A stretch of DNA of 64,000 nt from Clostridium sp. ZS2-4 (GTDB taxonomy: Bacteria > Bacillota > Clostridia > Clostridiales > Clostridiaceae): contig NZ_JAPPRQ010000054.1 of assembly GCF_026719745.1 (NCBI RefSeq), positions 18,497 to 82,496 of the forward strand, written 5' to 3'. Positions 1 through 8,970 of the stretch are shown here, piece after piece. A model generated the notes under the pieces. That model was not told the DNA's origin. It did no database searches and saw nothing but the letters and a program-made list of their open reading frames with translations. The stretch's first letter is position 1, and every line of letters starts with the position of its first letter. The position numbers and the translations under genes are program-made.

Positions 1-13
1 TATAAGTTTCAAT

Positions 14-77
14 AAATAATTTCATCGAAATTTTCTTATTGATTGATCATTGAACAATGGTAGTAATAATTGTAATA
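14..77 (+). repeat. Short interspersed repeat, family B, copy 1
   Basis: An AT-rich stretch of about 64 bases starts with a small hairpin (TTTCATCGAAA) and contains the exact core ATTGATCATTGA. It aligns over its whole length, with one indel, to the reverse complement of 24588-24651. It may extend left of the window. It is non-coding and lies upstream of the methyltransferase gene. Similarity was judged by eye. Confidence 0.45.
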
Positions 78-166
78 TATATTATGGTTTATATAGAATT
101 GAATTTTATTGAACTGTTTTGTTATAATCATATTAATATGAAAAGACGGAGGAATAAAACATACAT

Positions 167-1372
167 ATGAATAAACAAAATTTAACTAAATTAAAACTAT
201 TTTTTATGGGTTTAGAAAACAGATTTTCAGAAAATTATTCTATTTTAAAAAGTGTTTCTATAAGCTTCAAAACAGGAATTAAAGAATTTAACGGTCATGG
301 TATTTATGATGATGGAAAGATAAAATATAACTTTAATGGTGTTACTGAAACTTTAAGCATAAAAAATATGTTTGAAAAAATATGCAAAGATGCTGAAAAG
401 TATGACTCATTGCAATTTATATATTGTGAAAGAGGCACTGATATTTTAATTTCTGCTGATAATAAAGCTGTAACTATGAAAAATATTGAAATGAAAGAAA
501 CTGATAATACCAATAAAATTAAAGAAAATATCAGCAACTCTAATTTAGGCTGTCACCACACTGATGGAACCTCTACTATATTGAATAGAGATTATTATGT
601 TAAAATAGGTAAGGCAGATAACCTTCTTAAAGAAATTAATATAATGACTAAAGACGGGAAAATAAAGAATGATAAAATAAGAAAATACAATCAAATAGAT
701 CATTATGTGGAACTTTTAGATGGAATATTTAATAAACTTTCTACCGATGGTACTATAACTCTACTTGACTGTGGCTGCGGAAAATCTTATCTGTCCTTTG
801 TTCTTAACTATTATTTGACAGAAGTAAAAAAAATTAAATGTCATTTTATTGGTCTTGATTATTCTCAAAATGTTATTGAAAGTTCTAAAAAAATGGCAAA
901 TAATCTGGGATATAGAAATATGGAATTCCACGCAATAGATATAAAAGATTATGTGCCTGATAAAAAAATAAACATTGTTTTATCTCTTCATGCCTGTGAT
1001 ACTGCTACTGATATGGCTCTTGCTCTAGGTATAAAAGTAAATGCAGATGTTATTATTGCAGTTCCTTGCTGTCATAGAGAACTTTTAAATCAATACTCTT
1101 ATGAGCCTTTTAAAAGCATAACTAAACATGGAATTTTAAAAGCTAGAATGGCTGACGTACTGACAGATGGTATGCGTGCTACTATGCTTGAAGCAAAGGG
1201 CTATGATGTTTCGGTAGTAGAATATATCTCTCCACTGGAGACTCCTAAAAATCTTATGATTAGAGCCATAAAAGTAAAGGACGAAGACCAAAGCGCTATG
1301 GATCAATATATTAACTTAATGAAGTCCTTAAATGTATATCCTGCTTTGTATAGATTTTTAAATGAATGGTAA
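167..1372 (+). CDS. Class I SAM-dependent methyltransferase, substrate unknown
   Basis: A 401-residue protein. The SAM-binding motif I is DCGCGK at residues 201-206, followed by an acidic strand end GLD near 229-231. The blocks SLHACD (273-278) and PCCHR (300-304) are typical of the Methyltransf_32 / METTL25-like group, whose members are thought to modify RNA, DNA or protein. The first 150 residues have no motif I can name and may recognise the substrate. There is no signal peptide, so it should be cytoplasmic. GGAGG lies 12 bases before the ATG, which is rather long. It stands alone and ends at a strong bidirectional terminator. The fold is well supported; the substrate is unknown. Confidence 0.8.
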   Translation: MNKQNLTKLKLFFMGLENRFSENYSILKSVSISFKTGIKEFNGHGIYDDGKIKYNFNGVTETLSIKNMFEKICKDAEKYDSLQFIYCERGTDILISADNKAVTMKNIEMKETDNTNKIKENISNSNLGCHHTDGTSTILNRDYYVKIGKADNLLKEINIMTKDGKIKNDKIRKYNQIDHYVELLDGIFNKLSTDGTITLLDCGCGKSYLSFVLNYYLTEVKKIKCHFIGLDYSQNVIESSKKMANNLGYRNMEFHAIDIKDYVPDKKINIVLSLHACDTATDMALALGIKVNADVIIAVPCCHRELLNQYSYEPFKSITKHGILKARMADVLTDGMRATMLEAKGYDVSVVEYISPLETPKNLMIRAIKVKDEDQSAMDQYINLMKSLNVYPALYRFLNEW

Positions 1373-1397
1373 AGTAATATAAACAAATCACTACATA

Positions 1398-1446
1398 AAA
1401 ACATGAAGCAGTATAATATATAATGTATTATACTACTTCATGTTTT
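1398..1446. terminator. Bidirectional terminator hairpin
   Basis: Long inverted repeat with arms AAAACATGAAG and CTTCATGTTTT, extended inward by AGTATAAT/ATTATACT, between the convergent methyltransferase gene and the small membrane-protein gene. A and T runs flank both sides, so it can serve either direction. Confidence 0.8.
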
Positions 1447-1450
1447 TACA

Positions 1451-1768
1451 CTAAATCTTAGTATTTACGCCTATCTTTTTCAAAATATCATGAATAGAAT
1501 TAGAACCTCGCGATATTAACATTCCCGTTATAATTTGACCTATATAAGATATTCTACTAGTTAAACCTAACCTAGCTGGGAAATCCCATCCATATGCAAT
1601 ACTCAGTAAAATTCCTATTCCTATACTAATACTTCTTAGAACGACATTTTTATATTTTATATTTTTTGTTTTAAAATATGCATTAAATATAACTTTCACA
1701 AACTCAACTACCACATCTACCAGAACAGACTCAATAATTAATTCAAACATAGTTGATTCTAGATTCAA
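1451..1768 (-). CDS. Small membrane protein of unknown function
   Basis: A 105-residue protein that I do not recognise with confidence. It probably starts at TTG, because AGAGGT lies 8 bases upstream. Residues about 8-30 and 43-62 look like membrane-associated segments, and a conserved-looking tail follows with ISRGSNSIHDILKK near 85-98. That tail resembles holin-like or phage-associated small membrane proteins of clostridia, a memory-based comparison only. No lysin gene is nearby. It lies between two genes read in its own or the opposite direction with no clear operon partner. Confidence 0.55.
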   Translation of the reverse strand: MNLESTMFELIIESVLVDVVVEFVKVIFNAYFKTKNIKYKNVVLRSISIGIGILLSIAYGWDFPARLGLTSRISYIGQIITGMLISRGSNSIHDILKKIGVNTKI

Positions 1769-1873
1769 AATATATTACCTCTTTATAGAATAAAGTTTGA
1801 TATATTATACGCATCATTAACGCCTTATGGTACACTGTTAACTAAATATTAAGACTCACTTAAATTTATTGTA

Positions 1874-2392
1874 CTACTCTAATTTACTTGCTGAAAACTC
1901 TAAAATATTGAATCTATACAAAGCATGTCCTTTAATATTGTCCATTGAAATTGTTCCTATTTTTCTACTATCTACACTGTTACCTCTATTATCTCCTAAA
2001 ACAAAAACTTGGTTTTCAGGAACTGTAACCTTGATTTCTGGGTATGTTTCAATACCAGCTTTTAAATAGTTTTCTTTTAATTCATCTCCATTTACATAGA
2101 CTTTTCCATTAGAAATTTCTACAATATCATTTGGTACTCCTATAATTCTTTTCACATAAATATCTTTATTTTCTTCATAAGGCTTAAATATTATTATTTC
2201 TCCTCGTCTATATGATTTTGTATAATTACTTATCTTTTCTACTAGCATTCTATCATTATCCACCTTATTATTTAATGTAGGATACATAGATTTTCCTTCA
2301 ACTCTAACCGCTCCTATAACAAATATATTAATGCAAATTACGCATAAAAATATTACTAATGTTTGAACTAATTCTTTACATTTTTCATTCAT
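1874..2392 (-). CDS. lepB: Type I signal peptidase
   Basis: A 172-residue membrane-bound serine/lysine peptidase that removes signal peptides from exported preproteins on the outer face of the membrane. One N-terminal membrane segment (about residues 8-29) is followed by the box with catalytic Ser35 (GKSMYP), the box with catalytic Lys81 (YVKRIIG), and the C-terminal box GDNRGNSVDSR. The frame is open to an earlier ATG at 2443. I chose the ATG at 2392 because GGAGG sits 7 bases before it, while nothing similar precedes the upstream ATG. The compact length fits Gram-positive SipS-type enzymes. It appears to be a single-gene unit. Confidence 0.93.
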   Translation of the reverse strand: MNEKCKELVQTLVIFLCVICINIFVIGAVRVEGKSMYPTLNNKVDNDRMLVEKISNYTKSYRRGEIIIFKPYEENKDIYVKRIIGVPNDIVEISNGKVYVNGDELKENYLKAGIETYPEIKVTVPENQVFVLGDNRGNSVDSRKIGTISMDNIKGHALYRFNILEFSASKLE

Positions 2393-2757
2393 TTTTTCAT
2401 CCTCCACTAATTTAAGAAATTTTTTCATATTGTATTTATACATTTTCGTTTTTAAATCAAGTCTTTTTTATATTTGCCTAATTTTACACAATTTATCATC
2501 CTTATCTTTAAAATACTATTATACCATATAATTCAATATATGTATTTTAACAATTTATTAATTACACTCTAATGTAATAAGCATAAAAAGATTATGTCAA
2601 AACAGTTACTATATATTTTAAAAATTAGCTAAATTAATAGTAAAATACTTTAGCAATGAGATTTTTTAATGACCTAGAAATTATGTTTTTCAGATCATTT
2701 TTTAACAAATAAAAATATTAATTTGGGATACACTAGCATTGAAGGGAGGTTAAATTA
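2393..2757. other. Divergent intergenic region
   Basis: About 365 bases of very AT-rich sequence between divergent lepB and spoVAF. It must hold both promoters. I see no convincing sigma-A, sigma-G or operator motif and no RNA structure. Confidence 0.4.
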
Positions 2758-4185
2758 GTGAATCTAGCAAAAAACTTAGATGAAAATAAGCGGATATTAA
2801 AAGAAAGATTAGCTATTGAACAAAGCTTTGATATAATAGGTAGAGATTGGAACATAGGCGATTTAAACGCCTATTTAGTCCTCATTGATGGATTTGCCAA
2901 AGATCAAATCATGCTTTTTATACTTGAAGAATTACAAAACGTAAAAAAAGAAAATCTTTCTGCGGATACCCTGCAAAAGCTTATACAAAACCATATTGCA
3001 TATATAGAAGTTGACCAATTTGATACTTTTGAAGCTATGGAAACATCAGTACTTTCTGGAGCTATTGCACTTTTTATAGATGGCGAAAACAAAGGTATCA
3101 TTATAGATGCTAGAGAATATCCTGTACGAGGTCCACAAGAACCAGACTTAGAAAAAGTCACAAGAGGTTCTAGAGATGGACTTGTAGAAACCATTGTTTT
3201 TAATACAGCATTAATCAGAAGACGACTTAGAGATCCAAAATTGATTTTTGAACTTACAAATGTAGGCAAACAATCAAGAACCGATGTAGCAATAGGTTAT
3301 ATAGATAATGTAGTAGATCACAAACTTTTAGGCGAATTAAAAAAGAAACTGGAAGAAATAGATGTAAATGCACTAATAATGGCAGAGAAAACACTTGAAG
3401 AATTATTAATCAAAAAGAAATGGTATAATCCATTGCCTCAAGCAAGGTTTACTGAGAGACCTGACGTAGTTGCAGCTCACCTTCTGGAAGGACATATTGC
3501 AATTATTGTTGATACTTCTCCCAGCGTAATGCTCCTGCCTGTTACCATATTCCATTTTTCACAGCATGCAGAGGATTACTATCAAAATCCAATGGTTGGA
3601 ACATATTTAAGATGGATTAGATTTTTAGCCATATTTTCTTCTTTATTAATTACCCCCTTATGGCTTCTTTTGGTTTATAATCAAGATTTTTTACCTGCAT
3701 GGCTACAATTTATTGGACCTAAGGAAACAGCATCGATTCCTATTTTTATACAATTTATAATATTAGAATTTGGTATTGATTTTCTTCGTATTGCCTCTAT
3801 TCACACACCTAATGCTTTATCAACCTCTATTGGTATTATTGGTGGACTACTATTAGGAGATTTGGCTGTAAAAGTGGGATGGTTTGTTCCAGAAACCATT
3901 TTATATATGGCAATTGCAGGCATGAGTACCTTTGCAACACCTAGTGTTGAATTTGGTATGGCAATTCGAATTTTTAGGCTATTTCTTTTACTTTTAACAG
4001 GAATGTTTAGAAATATTGGTTTTATTATAGGTATAATAATTATATCAACTGTGATTTTCACAACAAAAGCCTTCGGAAATCAATCATATTTATGGCCCTT
4101 ATTCCCCTTTGACAAAAAGGCTTTTTCTAATATGTTCTTTAGAAAGCCAATTCCTGAAATAGGTAAAAACAAAAGACCTAAATAG
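2758..4185 (+). CDS. spoVAF: Spore germination protein SpoVAF (GerA family)
   Basis: A 475-residue GerA-family inner-membrane protein of spores. The soluble N-terminal half carries the SpoVAF-type blocks DAREYPVRGPQEPD (about 118-131) and RGSRDGLVETIVFN, then LLEGHIAIIVDTSPSV (about 242-257). About five membrane segments fill residues 285-450, and the tail has LWPLFPFDKKAF. The wording of these blocks matches B. subtilis SpoVAF more closely than the GerKA-like protein at 11401-12801 does. In Bacillus, SpoVAF with FigP amplifies the germination signal. The start is GTG, chosen for GGGAGG 8 bases upstream. No other spoVA genes are adjacent, so it seems to be monocistronic. It ends inside a short AGTAACCAGT repeat. 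Confidence 0.88.
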   Translation: MNLAKNLDENKRILKERLAIEQSFDIIGRDWNIGDLNAYLVLIDGFAKDQIMLFILEELQNVKKENLSADTLQKLIQNHIAYIEVDQFDTFEAMETSVLSGAIALFIDGENKGIIIDAREYPVRGPQEPDLEKVTRGSRDGLVETIVFNTALIRRRLRDPKLIFELTNVGKQSRTDVAIGYIDNVVDHKLLGELKKKLEEIDVNALIMAEKTLEELLIKKKWYNPLPQARFTERPDVVAAHLLEGHIAIIVDTSPSVMLLPVTIFHFSQHAEDYYQNPMVGTYLRWIRFLAIFSSLLITPLWLLLVYNQDFLPAWLQFIGPKETASIPIFIQFIILEFGIDFLRIASIHTPNALSTSIGIIGGLLLGDLAVKVGWFVPETILYMAIAGMSTFATPSVEFGMAIRIFRLFLLLLTGMFRNIGFIIGIIIISTVIFTTKAFGNQSYLWPLFPFDKKAFSNMFFRKPIPEIGKNKRPK

Positions 4186-4213
4186 TAACCAGTACCTACC
4201 AACTGGTTACTAT
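4182..4213. repeat. AGTAACCAGT inverted repeat (family A, minimal copy)
   Basis: Perfect 12-base inverted repeat: ATAGTAACCAGT at 4182-4193 and ACTGGTTACTAT at 4202-4213, loop 8 bases. It overlaps the spoVAF stop codon (TAG) and lies before the comEA stop on the other strand. It has no clear T-tract, and its sequence matches the ends of the larger family-A copies at 19.6 and 57.3 kb. Confidence 0.65.
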
Positions 4214-4218
4214 AAATA

Positions 4219-4881
4219 CTATCTTACTTCAATTTTATCTTTAAATTTCTCAATAGTTTTTTCTCCAATTCTACTTATCTTCTTTAAATCTTCAACTGAT
4301 GAGAATCCACCATTTTGCTCTCTATAATCTATTATCTTCTGGGCAGTTACTTCTCCTATTCCAGGAAGTGTTTTTAACTCTTCCTTTGTAGCCGTATTTA
4401 AATTTATTTTTCCTCTCTCTTCTTCTCCAGTAGTTGAATTTATTCTATTCAATTGATTAGGCATTCTGGAATTTTTAATTTCCTCCTTGCTATATACCAT
4501 AATACAATCTTCATCCTTTAGCTTCATAGAGCCGTTTACTGAAAAAGTATCTGCCTTGACAGTATATCCTCCAGCCTTTTGAATTAGTTCATAAACCCTG
4601 CTTCCAAATTTCATTACATATACATTAGGATTTTTAACTTGACCTTTAATTTCAACAACAATTGTCTTATAATCATTTGAAGTGATTTCTGTTGGTTTTG
4701 TATTTGAATTCTGAGAATTATCTACAATAACTTCCTGCTTCTTTTTTTCTGCAGTTTGGTTTTTAAAAACAACATCTGTATTATACGCTTCAGGTTTAGA
4801 AGAAAAATAACCTACTAATAAGAATATTAAACATCCCGTAACCATAACTATGGAACCAATTAATTTTTCTTTTTTATCCAT
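4219..4881 (-). CDS. comEA: ComEA-like DNA-binding protein (SLBB + helix-hairpin-helix)
   Basis: A 220-residue protein anchored by one N-terminal membrane segment (about residues 8-25), followed by a low-complexity linker, an SLBB domain (about 70-130), and a C-terminal double helix-hairpin-helix with INLNTATKEELKTLPGIGE near residue 160. This is the architecture of ComEA, the surface receptor that binds double-stranded DNA for uptake in competent bacteria. The frame is open to 4926, but GGAGG is 7 bases before the ATG at 4881 and 4 bases before the adjacent ATG at 4884, so the start is one of these. comEC is not in the window, so the uptake role here is inferred from family. Confidence 0.88.
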   Translation of the reverse strand: MDKKEKLIGSIVMVTGCLIFLLVGYFSSKPEAYNTDVVFKNQTAEKKKQEVIVDNSQNSNTKPTEITSNDYKTIVVEIKGQVKNPNVYVMKFGSRVYELIQKAGGYTVKADTFSVNGSMKLKDEDCIMVYSKEEIKNSRMPNQLNRINSTTGEEERGKINLNTATKEELKTLPGIGEVTAQKIIDYREQNGGFSSVEDLKKISRIGEKTIEKFKDKIEVR

Positions 4882-5024
4882 CATTATTCCTCCATTAATT
4901 ATATTGATTACATTAATTATTGACATTTATTCCTTAATTAATAGCTTTTTATGAAAATTATATATCAATACCTTTCTGAAACGACTCATTTTTTTGTAAA
5001 TATTATACAATTTTAACACCAACT

Positions 5025-5053
5025 TTGATATACTTAAAGTTTTCTGATATACT
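5025..5053 (+). promoter_or_regulatory. Candidate sigma-A promoter of the carboxypeptidase gene
   Basis: TTGATA at 5025-5030 and TATACT at 5048-5053 are separated by 17 bases. They lie about 30 bases before the start codon of the D,D-carboxypeptidase gene. Confidence 0.55.
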
Positions 5054-5080
5054 ATTGTTATAAAATCTAGGAGGTAACTG

Positions 5081-6352
5081 ATGCGTAAAATATTAATATG
5101 CTTTATGACATTTTTATTATCTGTTTCATTTATATCAAATAGTGCACAAGCTAGCAGCTCACCCCCTAAAGTTTCTGCTGATGGTGTAGTTTTAATGGAT
5201 GCAACTACAGGTGATATTTTATATTCTAAAAATGAAAATACTATATATCCACCAGCCTCAACCACCAAAATTATGACGGCTCTTTTAACACTTGAAAATT
5301 GTAAATTAGGCGATATTGTAACAGTAGGAAAAAAACCTCCTTTTACCGAGGGAAGTAAAATATATATATTTGAAGATGAAAAATTAACGATAAAAGATTT
5401 GATGTACAGCCTGCTTTTACAATCAGCTAACGATTCTGCCGAAGCCCTGGCAGAACACATATCAGGTTCTACAGAAGAATTTGCAAAACTTATGAATAAA
5501 CGTGCAAAAGAACTAGGTTGCAAAAACACAAATTTTGTTAATCCTCATGGGTTATATGATGATAATCATAGAACAAGCGCTTTAGATTTAGCTTTAATAC
5601 TAAAGGAATTAATTAAACATCCTGAGTATAAAGAAATTTCAACTACCCCAATGTATTACATACCACCAACAAATAAGAGTAAAGAAAAACGCTATATTGG
5701 GAATAAAAATAGGTTAATTCAAAAAAACTCCTCATATTATTATGAGGGTTGTGAAGGTGGAAAAACAGGTTATACCATACAATCTAAGCACTCTTATGTA
5801 GCTACGGCTTCAAGAAATGGTCAAAGACTTATAGCAGTACTTCTTCACGATAGTGAGCATACATACTGGTCGGATGTTAGAAAATTGTTTGACTATGGAT
5901 TCGATAACTTTTCTCTAGAATCTTTTCACTTAGAGGGGGATTCCTTGGGAGATTATGCTATTGATGAAACTTCTAAAATTCCTATTTTAAGTGCTGAAAA
6001 TTTTTACTACGTAAAAAGTAAGGATTCTACGGAAATTCCTACTTTTAAAATAAATAATAAGGACTTAAGTAAAAAATCTTTTAAAAGAGGTGACAATATT
6101 CTAACTGCTGTTGTAACATATAACAACGAAGATATCGGTACTTTAAATATTGCTAGTGGGATAGATTATTCTTCAAAACATTCTCTTATATCCTTTGGAA
6201 ATAAATATTCAAACATTTTAAAAACCTTGAAATATTGTGGTGGAGCTTTATTGATTGTTGTAACTCTTTTAAGAATCAGAAAAAAGAGAAGAGATAGAAA
6301 GAGAAAAAAATATAAGAATAATATTAATATGTATAATAATTCAAGAAACTAA
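5081..6352 (+). CDS. dacF: D-alanyl-D-alanine carboxypeptidase (S11 family, DacF-like)
   Basis: A 423-residue low-molecular-weight penicillin-binding protein that trims the terminal D-alanine from peptidoglycan stem peptides. A signal peptide covers residues 1-24 (cut near AQA-S). The catalytic SxxK is STTK at 60-63, SxN is SAN at 115-117, and KTG lies near 228. A PBP5 C-terminal domain follows, and then a membrane anchor (about 378-396) with a very basic tail. GGAGG precedes the ATG by 7 bases. Several clostridial paralogs act in vegetative cells or in spore cortex, and the sequence does not show which. It is a single-gene unit closed by a bidirectional terminator. Confidence 0.92.
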   Translation: MRKILICFMTFLLSVSFISNSAQASSSPPKVSADGVVLMDATTGDILYSKNENTIYPPASTTKIMTALLTLENCKLGDIVTVGKKPPFTEGSKIYIFEDEKLTIKDLMYSLLLQSANDSAEALAEHISGSTEEFAKLMNKRAKELGCKNTNFVNPHGLYDDNHRTSALDLALILKELIKHPEYKEISTTPMYYIPPTNKSKEKRYIGNKNRLIQKNSSYYYEGCEGGKTGYTIQSKHSYVATASRNGQRLIAVLLHDSEHTYWSDVRKLFDYGFDNFSLESFHLEGDSLGDYAIDETSKIPILSAENFYYVKSKDSTEIPTFKINNKDLSKKSFKRGDNILTAVVTYNNEDIGTLNIASGIDYSSKHSLISFGNKYSNILKTLKYCGGALLIVVTLLRIRKKRRDRKRKKYKNNINMYNNSRN

Positions 6353-6360
6353 ACTAAATT

Positions 6361-6407
6361 AAGGTCAGATTACACTCTAATAATTGTAATCTGACCTTTT
6401 ATTTTTT
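6361..6407. terminator. Bidirectional terminator
   Basis: Perfect 14-base arms AAGGTCAGATTACA (6361-6374) and TGTAATCTGACCTT (6385-6398), with T- and A-rich flanks. It sits between the convergent carboxypeptidase and pseudouridine-synthase genes. Confidence 0.9.
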
Positions 6408-6415
6408 AATATATT

Positions 6416-7318
6416 TTATTTTAGCTTACTTAGAAGCTTAACCATATCCGCTGGTAAATCACATTGAAATTTAAGTATTTCACCAGTTCTTGGATGTGGG
6501 ATTTGCAATCCACATGCATGTAACGCTTGCCTGTCTATGTAATCTTCTTCATTCTTACCATAAAGAGAATCTCCAACTATGGGATTACCTAAGCTACTTA
6601 AGTGAACTCTTATCTGATGAGTACGTCCTGTTTCAAGAACAAGCTTTACTAAGTCAGCCTCTTTAAAACTTTCTACTACTTCAAAGTGGGTAATACTTTT
6701 CTGACCTCTTTGATCAACAATTCGTTTTAAGCTTCCATCATCAACTTTATATATATGTCTATCTATAGTCCCATTTTTTTCTGAAAGGTTTCCATGAACT
6801 ATAGCTAAATAAGTTTTTTGAAATTCTTTTCTATTCATATCTCTTGCCAAAGACATATGACTAAAAGCATTTTTTGCAACAAGAATAAGCCCTGAAGTGT
6901 CCATGTCTAACCTGCTTACCAGTCTAACAATACTCTTTTCACCTTTTTCTCTTAAATAATACAAGATTCCATTAGCTAATGTACCATTAATGCAGCTTCT
7001 AGTTGGATGTACAATCATTCCTTTTGGCTTATTAATTACTAATATATCAGAATCTTCATATATTATGTCTAAAGGCATTTTTTCAGGAATAATATCTTGT
7101 TCCTCTTCTTTTTCTATTTGTACTTCTATTACATCTCCACTTTTTAATTTTGAAAATAGAGTTGCATTAGTACCGTTAACTTTAACTCCTCCGCCTCTAA
7201 CAACCTTTTGAGTAAATCTGCTAGAAAACTTTGCTACACTTCTAAGATATTCATTAAGCTTTAAACCATCTTCCTCTTTTTTAACTAGAAATTTCAATCC
7301 GATATTTTCACTATTCAA
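6416..7318 (-). CDS. RluA-family RNA pseudouridine synthase
   Basis: A 300-residue enzyme converting specific uridines in rRNA (RluD-type) or tRNA to pseudouridine. An S4-like RNA-binding domain covers residues about 15-75. The catalytic domain carries the signature RLDMDTSGL near 136-144, whose second Asp is the nucleophile, and later GRTHQIRVH. The first codon appears to be TTG (7316-7318) with GAGGT upstream. The gene overlaps the end of ridA by 8 bases, so translation is probably coupled. The target uridine cannot be read from the sequence. Confidence 0.88.
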   Translation of the reverse strand: MNSENIGLKFLVKKEEDGLKLNEYLRSVAKFSSRFTQKVVRGGGVKVNGTNATLFSKLKSGDVIEVQIEKEEEQDIIPEKMPLDIIYEDSDILVINKPKGMIVHPTRSCINGTLANGILYYLREKGEKSIVRLVSRLDMDTSGLILVAKNAFSHMSLARDMNRKEFQKTYLAIVHGNLSEKNGTIDRHIYKVDDGSLKRIVDQRGQKSITHFEVVESFKEADLVKLVLETGRTHQIRVHLSSLGNPIVGDSLYGKNEEDYIDRQALHACGLQIPHPRTGEILKFQCDLPADMVKLLSKLK

Positions 7319-7694
7319 CTACTGCTATTACCTCAACTTCTAGTAGTGCATCTTTGGGAAGTTTTCCAACTTGAAAACAAGATCTTGCTGGTTGTTCTGA
7401 GCTAAAATATTTTCCATATACTTCATTTACTTTACCAAAATCATTTATGTCACTTAAAAGTACAGTCGTTTTTACAACCTTTTCAAAACTAGTTCCTGCT
7501 TCTTCTAAAATAGCTTTTAAATTTTGCATTACTCTTTCAGATGCATTTTCTATACTATCATTAATTAATTCACCAGTTTGTGGATCTAATGGGATTTGAC
7601 CTGAAGTAAATAATAAATTTCCTACTTTAACAGCTTGTGAATATGGACCTATTGCTGCTGGTGCATCTACTGTACTAATAATTTGTTTTTCCAT
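7311..7694 (-). CDS. ridA: RidA family 2-iminobutanoate/2-iminopropanoate deaminase
   Basis: A 127-residue YjgF/YER057c/UK114 protein. RidA hydrolyses reactive enamine/imine products of PLP enzymes such as threonine dehydratase and so protects other enzymes. Typical blocks are AAIGPYSQAV near residue 12, FTSGQIPLDP near 31, and the arginine in PARSCFQV near 104. The ATG at 7694 was chosen over the upstream in-frame ATG at 7730 because GGAGG lies 7 bases before it. It sits just downstream of the LCP gene and overlaps the pseudouridine-synthase gene, which suggests one transcript. In related clostridia this position often holds rsfS, which I do not see. Confidence 0.9.
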   Translation of the reverse strand: MEKQIISTVDAPAAIGPYSQAVKVGNLLFTSGQIPLDPQTGELINDSIENASERVMQNLKAILEEAGTSFEKVVKTTVLLSDINDFGKVNEVYGKYFSSEQPARSCFQVGKLPKDALLEVEVIAVVE

Positions 7695-7713
7695 ATTTTT
7701 TCCTCCTCGTCTT

Positions 7714-8970
7714 CTATTGAATATTCTCATGATTTTTTCCTAACATAACTATTATATCAAATTTTATACTATTGTCATCAATTATTCCTGTTTTTTTTAT
7801 ATTTAAGTCTTCTTTTATATATTCTATCTCTGGCTCATTCAATCCTTTGAAATAAATTTTTGTAATATCACTACCTTTTCCATTACCTATAGTAATATTA
7901 GTGTAGCCTTTTTTATTTAAATATTTTCTATACTCGGCAGCTAACCCATTTTCGTTTGTACAATTCAAAACTTTAATTTTTATGGTATTTTTATCAATAT
8001 CTATCCCTTGTTTAACTACTTTTGTATCATGAAGTACATCTAAGATTTCTTTATTAAAACTTTTGTCATAAAGGAAATATGAAATACCATTAATATATTG
8101 TGCATCTCCCTTTAGAGTCTGCATTTTAACTTCATCGGCTCTAATGAAATCGCAGCCATATTTAATTATATCCTCAGCAGACATATTTGTTTCACAATAT
8201 TTAGGAACCGTCATAAAAATTGCAGGTATTCTAGGTATTATTTTAGGGCTTTTTAGCTTTTCAATAACCGTTTCTATAAACATATGTTGATTTTCAATTC
8301 TGCCAAGATCTCCTTCTGCCAAACCAGTACCATTATTATTTTTTCTCCATCTAAAAAATTGTTCAGCCTTTTTCCCATCTAAATGTACCTTTTCTCCTTT
8401 TTTGAAGTGAATATGTAAATTTTGAGAATCATCATCGTAATTCATACTCCTGCTTATTTTCATATCAACTCCTCCAATAGAATCTATAATCTTTCTAAAA
8501 CCTTCATAGTTTATCTTTCCATAATAATCTATTTCTACATCAAGAAGTTTTTCTACAGCATCTATAGCATAGGCGACTCCCCCCAAAGCATGTGCAGCAT
8601 TAATTTTAGAATCTTTTTTATTTATTCTTATTAAAGTATCTCTTGGTATAGAAATTAAATTTATAAACTCATTAACAGGATTATAGTGGATAAGAATCAT
8701 TGTATCTGTACGTTTTGGGTCATTTTTACTGTTAGATGTTGGATCACCAATATCTACACCTAAAGCTAAGATGTTTATTGAATCATTCTTATTCTTTTCA
8801 ATAACTATACCTTCTTCTGTATTTATTACATTATCTTTTACCTGTGAATTCTCACTCAATTTAGAAAGACTCTGGTAAATATACGTACCTCCAGCAACTC
8901 CTATGCATATAGTTAAAGTTATAATGAATAATATAATTTTCAACACTGAACTTCTCTTTTTTTTGCTCAT
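7714..8970 (-). CDS. LytR-CpsA-Psr (LCP) family cell-wall ligase
   Basis: A 418-residue membrane protein with a short basic N-terminus, one membrane segment (about residues 9-28) and an extracellular LCP domain. Typical blocks are TDTMILIHYNP and SIPRDT near residues 90-120. LCP proteins transfer teichoic acids or other glycopolymers from undecaprenyl phosphate to peptidoglycan. A LytR C-terminal domain follows (about 310-400; VLNCTNENGLA). GGAGG precedes the ATG at 8970 by 4 bases. The gene overlaps the yqeK stop as ATGA, so it is co-translated with yqeK. The glycopolymer handled is unknown. Confidence 0.9.
   Translation of the reverse strand: MSKKKRSSVLKIILFIITLTICIGVAGGTYIYQSLSKLSENSQVKDNVINTEEGIVIEKNKNDSINILALGVDIGDPTSNSKNDPKRTDTMILIHYNPVNEFINLISIPRDTLIRINKKDSKINAAHALGGVAYAIDAVEKLLDVEIDYYGKINYEGFRKIIDSIGGVDMKISRSMNYDDDSQNLHIHFKKGEKVHLDGKKAEQFFRWRKNNNGTGLAEGDLGRIENQHMFIETVIEKLKSPKIIPRIPAIFMTVPKYCETNMSAEDIIKYGCDFIRADEVKMQTLKGDAQYINGISYFLYDKSFNKEILDVLHDTKVVKQGIDIDKNTIKIKVLNCTNENGLAAEYRKYLNKKGYTNITIGNGKGSDITKIYFKGLNEPEIEYIKEDLNIKKTGIIDDNSIKFDIIVMLGKNHENIQ

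Noticed and set aside
1451-1768. Phage remnant (holin-like protein)
   Set aside because: The resemblance is weak and no lysin, integrase or structural phage gene is nearby; left as an unknown membrane protein.
2904-3269. A 121-codon minus-strand frame inside spoVAF
   Set aside because: It is a shadow of a strongly conserved plus-strand gene and has no ribosome site.
4927-5529. A 200-codon frame on the minus strand across the start of the carboxypeptidase gene
   Set aside because: The plus strand encodes a signal peptide and the SxxK motif there; the minus frame has no ribosome site and resembles no family I know.
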